Assembly: GCA_020444545.1 (NCBI GenBank) | Contig: JAHLKT010000004.1 | Span: 650,336 to 714,335 of the forward strand | Direction of reading: 5' to 3' | Length of the DNA: 64,000 bases | DNA from: Desulfarculaceae bacterium | Lineage (GTDB): Bacteria; Desulfobacterota; Desulfarculia; Desulfarculales; Desulfarculaceae | Shown here: one piece after another, positions 18,151 through 25,436 of the stretch | Layout of the letters: each line of letters begins with the position of its first letter | Numbering within the stretch: position 1 is the first letter of the stretch | Position numbers and translations under genes: made by a program | The notes under the pieces: model-generated | Told to the model about the DNA's origin: nothing | The model's database searches: none | The model's input: the letters and a program-made list of their open reading frames with translations, nothing else

Positions 18151-19455
18151 TTAGGCCTTGGTCACCTCTTCCAGGCCCTTGGCCAAGGTGTCCATGCCCT
18201 GCTGTAGCTGCTCGTCGGTGATGACCAGGGGCATGAGGGTGCGCACGTTGTTGCCCAGGGTGCCGCAGTCCAAGACCAACAGGCCGTGGGCGTGGCAATA
18301 GGCGGTGAGCTTCTTGGCCAGCTCGGGCGCGGGCTGCTTGGTCTTGGGATCGCTCACCAGCTCCATGGCCAGCATGGGCCCCAGGCCGCGCACCTCGCCG
18401 ATGATGGGGAAGCGCTCTTGCAGGGCGTCCAGGGCCTGCTTGGCCTTTTGGCCCAGGGCCTCGGCCTTGGCCAGGATGCCCTCGCTCTCGACCACCTCCA
18501 ACACGGCCAGGGCCGCCGCGCAGGAAACCGGGTTGCCGCCGTAGGTGCCGCCCAGGCCGCCGGGATGCACGCTGTCCATCAGCTCGGCCTTGCCGCAGAT
18601 GGCGCTCAGGGGCATGCCCCCGCCCAGGCTCTTGGCCATGGTCACGATGTCCGCCTCGACTCCGAAGTGGTTCATGGCGAACATCTTGCCGGTGCGGCCG
18701 ACGCCGGTCTGCACCTCGTCGGCGATAAGCACGATGCCCTTGTCATCGCAGAGCTGCCTGAGCTGCTGCATGTATTCGATCGGCGGTACGATGAAGCCGC
18801 CCTCGCCCAGGATCGGCTCCAGGATGATCGCGGCCACCTCGTCCGGGTTCACGTGGTATTTGAAGAACTCCTCGAAATAGGCCGAGCCGCAGTGCACCCC
18901 GCAGGAGGGGTACTCCTTGCCCCAGGGACAGCGGTAGCAATAGGGATAGTGGGCCCGGTAGATGCCGGGCAGATGGGCGCCCAGCTTGTACTTGTAGGGC
19001 ATCACCTTGCTGGTCAGGGCCATGGTCAAGGTGGTGCGGCCGTGGAAGGCGCCGTCGAAGCAGACCACGGCGGGCTTGCCGGTGGCGTAGCGCGCGATCT
19101 TCACCGCGTTCTCCACCGCCTCGGCCCCGGAGTTGCCGAACATGGTCTTGGTCTCGCCCGCCACAGGGGCGATGGCGTTGATCTTCTCGGCCAGGGCCAC
19201 GTAGGGCTCGTACATGGAAACGTGGAAGCAGCCGTGCAGGTATTGGTCGGCCTGTTCCTTGATGGCCGCCACCACCTTGGGGTGCCGGTGGCCGATGTTG
19301 TTTACCCCGATGCCCCCGGCGAAGTCGATGTACTGGTTGCCTTCCGGGTCCCAGATCAGGGCACCCTCGGCCTTGGCCATCACGATGGGGGTTATGTTGC
19401 CCACGCCACGGGGAACCGCTTGCTGCCTTCTCTGAACGATCTTTTCACTGCTCAT
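18151..19455 (-). CDS. gabT: Class III aminotransferase, GABA-type (4-aminobutyrate--2-oxoglutarate)
   Basis: 434 residues, PLP enzyme. Visible are the glycine-rich IDFAGGIGVNNIGHRHP, GNSGAEAVENAVKIAR, AFHGRTTLTMALT, ILEPILGEGG, IADEVQTGVGRTGKMFAM (Asp for PLP N1) and MAKSLGGGMPLSA with the Schiff-base Lys. An unusual Cys-rich insert (YCYRCPWGKEYPSCGVHCG) at about 185-200 resembles that in some GABA aminotransferases. I choose the ATG giving MSSEKIVQRR, preceded by AGGGA; the longer frame covers the promoter. No succinate-semialdehyde dehydrogenase is nearby, so the substrate could also be beta-alanine or 5-aminovalerate. Controlled by the sigma-54 promoter just upstream. Confidence 0.86.
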   Translation of the reverse strand: MSSEKIVQRRQQAVPRGVGNITPIVMAKAEGALIWDPEGNQYIDFAGGIGVNNIGHRHPKVVAAIKEQADQYLHGCFHVSMYEPYVALAEKINAIAPVAGETKTMFGNSGAEAVENAVKIARYATGKPAVVCFDGAFHGRTTLTMALTSKVMPYKYKLGAHLPGIYRAHYPYCYRCPWGKEYPSCGVHCGSAYFEEFFKYHVNPDEVAAIILEPILGEGGFIVPPIEYMQQLRQLCDDKGIVLIADEVQTGVGRTGKMFAMNHFGVEADIVTMAKSLGGGMPLSAICGKAELMDSVHPGGLGGTYGGNPVSCAAALAVLEVVESEGILAKAEALGQKAKQALDALQERFPIIGEVRGLGPMLAMELVSDPKTKQPAPELAKKLTAYCHAHGLLVLDCGTLGNNVRTLMPLVITDEQLQQGMDTLAKGLEEVTKA

Positions 19456-19550
19456 GACGCTAATCCCTAGCCCGGCCTCTCGCGCGGCGCGGTTGAAGGT
19501 TGACGGCTCAACGGCCGATAGGCTGGCCGTGCTTGTTGCCCTCATAATTA

Positions 19551-19565
19551 GCAAGCGCCGTGCCA
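19551..19565 (-). promoter_or_regulatory. Sigma-54 (-24/-12) promoter of gabT-gdhA
   Basis: On the minus strand the sequence reads TGGCAC-GGCGC-TTGC, the full RpoN consensus with GG and GC exactly 10 bases apart. It lies about 95 bases before the gabT ATG and directly downstream of a gene for a GAFTGA-containing sigma-54 activator. Confidence 0.85.
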
Positions 19566-19618
19566 CGGGCTAAGCGATTGATTTGACTGAAATTGTTAAA
19601 CACAGAGGAATCGACGGC

Positions 19619-19723
19619 ATTGCAAATATGAACCAATGGCGGGCTGTATTGACGGGGTGTGGCAGCTTTATTTATTTATTACAGATATTTATATTGCTGG
19701 CTCAACATTGCAACGTGGTTCAT
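19619..19723 (-). promoter_or_regulatory. Candidate enhancer sites for the sigma-54 activator
   Basis: Two composite elements 88 bases apart: ATTGCAA-N2-ATGAACCA (19619-19635) and ATTGCAA-N2-TGGTTCAT (19707-19723). The first halves are direct repeats and the second halves inverted copies. They lie about 55-160 bases upstream of the -24/-12 promoter in AT-rich DNA, where activator sites are expected. The distal copy abuts the stop codon of the activator gene. Confidence 0.45.
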
Positions 19724-21478
19724 TTATGTAACAACGATACCCAGGCGAGCGATCTTGCGGCTCAGGGTGGCGTGGCTCACGCCCAAATATTTGGCCGCCT
19801 GGCGCTGGCTGCCGTAAATCTTGAGCGCCCGGATGATGAGCTGGCGCTCCACGCTGTCCACCGCCCGGGCCAGGTTCAGGTCGTCCTGGCCGGCGGCCTC
19901 GGCCAGGGCCAGGTCCGGGTTCTGGACGGCGGGCGGCAGGTCGGCCAGCTCGATGCGGGCGCCCGGGGTGAGCACCGCCAGCTGTTCCACCAGGTTGGCC
20001 AACTCGCGCACGTTGCCCGGGAAGGCGTAGCGCCGGAGGCATTCCAGCACGGCGGGAGCGAAGTTTTTGAGCGGCTGATCCGGGGTTTCCAAGCGGCGCA
20101 GGAAAAAGTTGACCAAAGGCGGGATGTCCTCGGGCCGCTCGCGCAGGGGAGGCAGGGCCAGGGGCACCACGCTTAGCCGGAAGAAAAGGTCCTTGCGAAA
20201 GGAGCCCTGGGCCACCATCTCCTTGAGGTTGCGGTTGGTGGCGGCCAGGATGCGCACATCCAGCACCAGGGGAGCGGTGGAGCCCACCCGCACCACCTCT
20301 TTCTCGTCCAAAAAGCGCAGCAGTTTGGCCTGCACGTTCAGGGGCAGCTCGCCCACCTCGTCCAAAAACAGGGTGCCGCCCCGGGCCATCTCGAAGTAGC
20401 CCGGCTTGCCCGCGTCCAAGGCCCCGGTGAAAGCGCCCTTTTCGTAGCCGAACAACTCGGCTTCGATGAGCGAGGCGGGGATGGCCCCGCAGTCAACCCG
20501 CACCAGAGGCTCGCGGCGGCGGGCGGAGGCTTCGTGGATCACCTTGGCCACCAGGCCCTTGCCCACCCCGGACTCGCCGGTGATGAGCACGTTGGACTCG
20601 GTGCGGGCCACGCGCAGAGCGGTCTCCAGGGTCCGGCGCATGGGCGCGGAGCGCACCACCAGCTTGGAGTCCAGGTCCTGGCTTATCTGGGAGCGGATCA
20701 GCTCGGAGCGGAACTGCTGGGTGTGGGCCCGGCTCTCCTTGAGCAAAGCCCTGAGCTCCTCTATGGAGGTCATGTCGCGGTCGTTGACCACCACCAGGCT
20801 CAGCTCGCCCTTGTCGTCGAACACCGGGGTGCCGGTGACCAGGGCCTGGCCGCCGTCCTTGAGGTTCTGTTGCAAGGTCACCGGCTGGCCGGTGCGCAGA
20901 ACCTCCAAGGTGGCCGAGAAATCGAAGAAGCCCTCCTCCACCAGCTCCCGGACGTGGCGGCCCACGATGGCCTCGGCGGGCAGACCCATGCGCCGGGCCG
21001 AAGCCGCGTTGACCTTGATCACCACGCCCTGGGCGTCGTTTATCCACAGGCCGTCGTGAGAGGATTCGATGATCATATCCAGGCGCTCGGAGAGCTCCTT
21101 GGACACGGCCAGCTCTTGGGCCAGGCGCTCGCAATCCGCGCCCGGGCGCAGCAGGCAGAATACCCCGGCCGTCTCGCCGTGCTGGGCAAAGGGCGAAAGG
21201 CCAGCGCTTATCACGCCTCCGTCGGGCGTAGTCTCTTCGTATTGGCAAGCTTCACCCGAGGAGATCACCGCGCGGGCCCGATCCCACAGCGCGGGGTCGA
21301 TCTCGGCCAGATTGCGGCCCGTGGGGTCGCCCCCGGCCACGCCAATCATGTGGCGGGCGGCAAGGTTGCAGACCAGCACCACGCCGTCACGGTCCACGGC
21401 CAGCACGCCCTCGCGCGCGGCCTCCACCATCTGGCGCATCAATTTTAGTCGTGCTGGGTCCATGCTCTCCCCGGCCAA
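19724..21478 (-). CDS. Sigma-54-dependent transcriptional activator with two PAS domains
   Basis: 584 residues. PAS domains at about 15-110 and 130-235 (the second has ESSHDGLWINDAQGVVIKVN), a coiled segment, an AAA+ ATPase at about 275-500 with Walker A ITGESGVGKG, the sigma-54 loop EKGAFTGAL intact, Walker B GGTLFLDEVGELP, and a C-terminal Fis/TyrR-type HTH QRQAAKYLGVSHATLSRKI. No receiver domain, so it senses a ligand or redox state by itself through PAS. It lies directly upstream of the -24/-12 promoter of the aminotransferase and is its likely activator (context inference). Confidence 0.92.
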   Translation of the reverse strand: MAGESMDPARLKLMRQMVEAAREGVLAVDRDGVVLVCNLAARHMIGVAGGDPTGRNLAEIDPALWDRARAVISSGEACQYEETTPDGGVISAGLSPFAQHGETAGVFCLLRPGADCERLAQELAVSKELSERLDMIIESSHDGLWINDAQGVVIKVNAASARRMGLPAEAIVGRHVRELVEEGFFDFSATLEVLRTGQPVTLQQNLKDGGQALVTGTPVFDDKGELSLVVVNDRDMTSIEELRALLKESRAHTQQFRSELIRSQISQDLDSKLVVRSAPMRRTLETALRVARTESNVLITGESGVGKGLVAKVIHEASARRREPLVRVDCGAIPASLIEAELFGYEKGAFTGALDAGKPGYFEMARGGTLFLDEVGELPLNVQAKLLRFLDEKEVVRVGSTAPLVLDVRILAATNRNLKEMVAQGSFRKDLFFRLSVVPLALPPLRERPEDIPPLVNFFLRRLETPDQPLKNFAPAVLECLRRYAFPGNVRELANLVEQLAVLTPGARIELADLPPAVQNPDLALAEAAGQDDLNLARAVDSVERQLIIRALKIYGSQRQAAKYLGVSHATLSRKIARLGIVVT

Positions 21479-21556
21479 GCCTCCCCCCGCATCCAGGGGG
21501 CGCTTGAATCATACCAAAGCCGCGCGGCCGGAGTCATGGCCGGGGGCCGAGCAAGG

Positions 21557-22480
21557 CTAGGGCAGGCTAAGAGTCATGCCCACCGAGGTGAAGGGGCAGC
21601 GCTCGCCCAGGGCCTGGCGCAGCATCTGCTTGGCCAGGGCCCCGGTGCAGTGCATGGGCACCAAATAACGCAGCCCCTGTTCGGCCAAGCGATCCACCAC
21701 CTTGCCCAAGGCCTCCTCGCCCAGGAAGTTGAGGTGGAAGCCGCCCATCAGGGTGTGCAGCGGGGTCTCGGGGAACAAGGCCCGGGCCGCGGCCAGGGTG
21801 TTGAACACGCCGGCATGGCAGCAGCCGGTGATCACCACCAGGCCCGCGCCTCGCAGGTTCACCACCAGGGCCTGGTCGTCATCAATGGCGTCGGGGGCCC
21901 ACTGTTCGCCTTCGCGGCGCAGCCCCGCCTTCCACAGCACGTCGTGGCTGGACTGGTGGGGGATGCCGCCGGTGAGCCACAGGCCGGGGGCCAGCTCGCG
22001 GGGGCCCGGGGCCATCAGGGGAACGGAGCCGAGGGCGGCTTCCACCTGGCTGCTTTCCAGGTTCCAGGGTCCGGCCACTCCGCCGTCGGGCCGCCGCACC
22101 CCGCGCACCCCGAAGGCCTGGGGATGGGCCAGCAAGGGGGCGCGCAACTCGTATTGCCGGGCCAAAGACTCCAGGCCGCCGTAATGGTCGATGTGCCCGT
22201 GGCTCAGCGCCAGCCAGTCGGCCTGGGAGGGGTCGATGCCCAGAGCGCGCAGGTTGAAAGGCAACACCGCCTCGCCCCGGCCGAAGTCATACAGCACCCG
22301 GGTCACTTTGCCGTCGGTGTCTTCCACCTCCAGCCACATGGACATGCCCTGCTCGGCCAGCAGGATGGAGCCCGGCCCGGGCAGGGGATAGCCGAAGGGG
22401 CCCGAAGCGGGCAAAAAGATGTCCACCGTGTTGTCCACCACCACGGTGATTTTGAGTTTGGCGGCAATGCTGTGGTTCAT
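21557..22480 (-). CDS. Metallo-beta-lactamase-fold protein, COG1237-like
   Basis: 307 residues, no signal peptide. Metal motif SHGHIDHYGG (HxHxDH) near residue 93, later VVITGCCHAGVFNT with a ligand His, and GGFHLNF and PMHCTGA near the C-terminus. The set resembles the family annotated as 7,8-dihydropterin-6-methyl-4-(ribofuranosyl)aminobenzene 5'-phosphate synthase-like. Those annotations are weak on function. It is the last gene of the UbiD/TAXI operon, separated from the binding-protein gene by a strong GC stem-loop. A hydrolase acting on the imported compound or a thioester is possible but unsupported. Confidence 0.78.
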   Translation of the reverse strand: MNHSIAAKLKITVVVDNTVDIFLPASGPFGYPLPGPGSILLAEQGMSMWLEVEDTDGKVTRVLYDFGRGEAVLPFNLRALGIDPSQADWLALSHGHIDHYGGLESLARQYELRAPLLAHPQAFGVRGVRRPDGGVAGPWNLESSQVEAALGSVPLMAPGPRELAPGLWLTGGIPHQSSHDVLWKAGLRREGEQWAPDAIDDDQALVVNLRGAGLVVITGCCHAGVFNTLAAARALFPETPLHTLMGGFHLNFLGEEALGKVVDRLAEQGLRYLVPMHCTGALAKQMLRQALGERCPFTSVGMTLSLP

Positions 22481-22493
22481 GGTGTCTCCGGTG

Positions 22494-22527
22494 ACGGGCG
22501 GGGCCGCTGGCGCGCGGCCCCGCCCGT
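22494..22527 (-). other. GC-rich intra-operon stem-loop after the TAXI gene
   Basis: Perfect 14-bp stem (22494-22507 with 22514-22527), six-base loop, no U tract. It sits between the TAXI stop codon and the next start. It is more likely an mRNA 3'-end stabiliser for the binding-protein message than a terminator. Confidence 0.6.
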
Positions 22528-22544
22528 TTGGATAAAGGCCGATG

Positions 22545-23516
22545 CTACTTGAGCCAGCCCTTTTCCTTGTAGTACTTGATGGCCCCCGGATGCATGGGAA
22601 TGCCCACGTCCTTGGCCATGTCCTGGCGCTTGCCCAGGCGCATGGCGCGCACCATCTTGCCGTAGCGTTCGAAGTTCTGGTCGATGCTCTTGACGATGGC
22701 GTAGGCCACCTCGTCGGGCATGTCCTTGCTGCCGATCACCACCACGTTGGCGATGATGCCGGGCATCTCGCGGTCGATCCCGGCGTAGCAGCCCTTGGGC
22801 AAGGTGTAGGGCTCCAGGCCCTTGTGCTCCTTGACCAGCTTGGCGATGGCCTCCTGGGACAGGGGCAGCATCTTGATCTTGCGCTGGCTGGCCGCGTTGA
22901 CGATGGGCGGGGCGGGATAGGCCATGGCGCCGTAGGCGATGGCGTCGATGTGCCCGTCGATGAACTGCTTGCCCGCCTCGGCGAAGCTCAGGAAGCGGGT
23001 GTCCATGTCCTTGAAGGTCATGCCGTAGGCGCCCAGCACGTAGCGCGACACCACCGAGATGGCGCTGCCCTTGGGGCCGGGGGTCACGCGCTTGCCCTTG
23101 AGCTGCTCGATCTTGTCGATGCCCGAGTCGGCCCGCACCACGATCTGGCTGGGCTCGGGGAAGATCACCGCCAGCTCGCGGATGTTGTTGAGCTTGCCGA
23201 ACTTCTTGAAGTATCCGATGCCCTGCCAGGCCTCGGCGGCGGTGGTGGAGAAGGAGAATGCCGCGTTGATCTTGCCGGTGTTGGTGGCGATGACGTTGGC
23301 CGCCCCGCCGATGGGCATGGTGGAGCCCTTGATGGCCGGGTTGGCCTTGATGGTGTCTTCCACCATGGCCGCGCCCAAGGCCTGCCAGACGCCTCCGGCC
23401 GGGGCGGTGCCCCAGCGGATGTCGTAGGCCTGGGCCGCCGGCGCCACGGCCAGGGCGCCCATGGCCGCAAATAAGCCGGCCAGCATGATAACGGTCAAAA
23501 CTTTCTTACCCAACAT
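22545..23516 (-). CDS. TAXI-family TRAP transporter solute-binding protein
   Basis: 323 residues, exported to the periplasm by a signal peptide (about residues 1-30, ending AAQA). Mature part begins YDIRWGTAPAGGVWQALGAAM, typical of TAXI proteins (two-lobed SBP with ligand loop), with LKGKRVTPGPKGSAISVV and the C-terminal PMHPGAIKYYKEKG pattern. It delivers its ligand, usually an organic anion, to the fused permease encoded immediately upstream in the operon. Ligand unknown. Neighbouring UbiD and Mo-hydroxylase genes suggest an aromatic or unsaturated carboxylate. Confidence 0.9.
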   Translation of the reverse strand: MLGKKVLTVIMLAGLFAAMGALAVAPAAQAYDIRWGTAPAGGVWQALGAAMVEDTIKANPAIKGSTMPIGGAANVIATNTGKINAAFSFSTTAAEAWQGIGYFKKFGKLNNIRELAVIFPEPSQIVVRADSGIDKIEQLKGKRVTPGPKGSAISVVSRYVLGAYGMTFKDMDTRFLSFAEAGKQFIDGHIDAIAYGAMAYPAPPIVNAASQRKIKMLPLSQEAIAKLVKEHKGLEPYTLPKGCYAGIDREMPGIIANVVVIGSKDMPDEVAYAIVKSIDQNFERYGKMVRAMRLGKRQDMAKDVGIPMHPGAIKYYKEKGWLK

Positions 23517-23540
23517 ATAAAGCCTCCCTTGTCTGGCGGT

Positions 23541-25436
23541 TCAGGCCCGCAAACTCCTGCGTTGACGGACTTGCATTACTATCAAAAGGCCCAGCAATCC
23601 CAGCCCCACCAGGCTGTAGATTTTGGCGGGCATTATCAACAGGACGCCCACGCCGAACAGCAGCAGGCGCAGGTATGACGGCAAGGGGGCCAAGAGGTAG
23701 CCCACCCCGGCCGCCGCGAAACTGGCCGCCCCCAGGCAGGCGGTGAACATGTCCATGACCACCTTGCCCATGGGCCCTTCCAGGAGCAGGCTCTGGTCAT
23801 AGGCGAACATGAAGGGCACCACGAAAGCCACCATGCCAATGCGGGTGGCGGTCCAGCCTGTTTTCCAGCCGTCGGACTCGGCAATGGCCGCGGCGGTGAA
23901 GGCGGCGGCGGCCACTGGCGGCGAGATCAGCGACAGGCAGGAGAAGTAGAAGGCGAACAGGTGGGCCACATGCGGAGGCAGGCCCAGGGCGACCAGGGCC
24001 GGGATCACCGTGGCCACCTGCACGATGTAGGCAGGGGTGGTGGGCATTCCCGCGCCCAAGACCAACGCGATGATCATGGCCATGAACAGGCCCAGGAACA
24101 GATGCCCCCCGGCCAGGTCCACGAAGGCGGTGCCCATACGGGTGCCCAGGCCGGTCATGTCCACGCTGCCCACGATGATGCCGGCCGCGGCGGTGGAGAT
24201 GGTCACGATGAGCATCCCCCGGCAGCCCGCCTCCAGGGCGTTTAGTATGCCCGCCAGGTTGAGCCGCGTGGTGGGCCGGAACTGGCAGATGATCAGGGCC
24301 GAGACCACGCCCACCCCGCCGGCCAGGCTGGGGGAGTAGCCGCCCACCAACATATAAATAAGCAGGGCCAGGGGGATGAGCATGTGGCCGTAGTCGCGCA
24401 TGGTCTGGCGCGGGGTCACGTTCACCTTGAGACCCGGCAGTTTAAGCTTGCGCGCCTCCAGGTCCACGGTGACGAACACGCTGAGGAAGTAGAGCACCGC
24501 CGGGAACAGGGCGTAGTAGATGATGGTGGAGTAGGGAATGCCCGAGAAGGCGCTCATCACAAAGGCGGCCGCGCCCATCACCGGGGGCATGAGCTGCCCG
24601 CCGCAGGAGGCCACCGCCTCCACCGCGCCGGCGAACTCGGGCTTGTAGCCCGCCTTTTTCATCATGGGGATGGTGACCACCCCGGTGGTGGCCACGTTGG
24701 CCGCGCCGCTGCCGGTGATGGTGCCCATGAGCGAGCTGGCCACCACCGCCACCTTGGCCGGGCCGCCCACCATGTTGCCGGTGAGCGAGGTGGCCAGGTT
24801 GCTGAAGAGCATGGCCCCGCCGGTGTGCAGCAGTATGGCCCCGAAGATCACGAACAGGGCGATCTCCGTGGCCGAGACCCCCAGGGGGATGCCGAAGATG
24901 CCGCCCAGGGAGAGGTAGTTGAAGTCCAGCATGTCGCTGGGGGTGATGGGCACGGTGTGGAACACGCCCCACAAATAGGGCCCCACGAAGGGATAGACCA
25001 AGAAGGCCAGCACCACGAAGAACAGGCCCTTGTTGAACATGCGCCGGGTGGCTTCCAGGACCACCACCACCGAGCCCAGGCCCAGTATGATCTCCCATAC
25101 CGAGAGCTTGGTGATCAGGGGGAAGCGGTCTTCCATCACCCATTGGTAGTTGAACACCAAATAGCCGGTGGCCACGCCCGAGATGAGCGCGAAGCACCAG
25201 TCCAGCCAGGAGGGGCCGGGTCCGCCCTTTTTGCGCACCAGGCCGGGCCGCACCAAAAACAGGAGCATAAGCCCCAGGCCCAGGTGGATGGCCCGCTGGA
25301 TCAGGGCGTCGAAGGCCCCGAACAAGGCGGTGTAGACCTGAAACAAGGCCAGAACCACGGCCAGCAGGGTGGCTGTCTTGGCCTGCCAGCTCTTGGTCCC
25401 CCAATATTCGCGCCAGGTTTTGCGTTCCGTGGTCAC
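23541..25436 (-). CDS. TRAP transporter permease, fused small and large subunits (4TM/12TM)
   Basis: 631 residues, inner membrane. A short cytoplasmic N-terminus and about four TM helices of DctQ type are followed by the DctM-type domain with repeated GAxAAF/GAGMPTTPAY signatures (LGAGMPTTPAYIVQVAT; GGQLMPPVMGAAAFVM). These fused permeases pair with TAXI binding proteins, and one follows after 24 bases. I start it at the GTG overlapping the stop of the molybdenum-hydroxylase gene (GTGA); the longer open frame is inside that gene. Secondary, ion-driven import of an anionic substrate is the family role. Confidence 0.9.
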   Translation of the reverse strand: MTTERKTWREYWGTKSWQAKTATLLAVVLALFQVYTALFGAFDALIQRAIHLGLGLMLLFLVRPGLVRKKGGPGPSWLDWCFALISGVATGYLVFNYQWVMEDRFPLITKLSVWEIILGLGSVVVVLEATRRMFNKGLFFVVLAFLVYPFVGPYLWGVFHTVPITPSDMLDFNYLSLGGIFGIPLGVSATEIALFVIFGAILLHTGGAMLFSNLATSLTGNMVGGPAKVAVVASSLMGTITGSGAANVATTGVVTIPMMKKAGYKPEFAGAVEAVASCGGQLMPPVMGAAAFVMSAFSGIPYSTIIYYALFPAVLYFLSVFVTVDLEARKLKLPGLKVNVTPRQTMRDYGHMLIPLALLIYMLVGGYSPSLAGGVGVVSALIICQFRPTTRLNLAGILNALEAGCRGMLIVTISTAAAGIIVGSVDMTGLGTRMGTAFVDLAGGHLFLGLFMAMIIALVLGAGMPTTPAYIVQVATVIPALVALGLPPHVAHLFAFYFSCLSLISPPVAAAAFTAAAIAESDGWKTGWTATRIGMVAFVVPFMFAYDQSLLLEGPMGKVVMDMFTACLGAASFAAAGVGYLLAPLPSYLRLLLFGVGVLLIMPAKIYSLVGLGLLGLLIVMQVRQRRSLRA

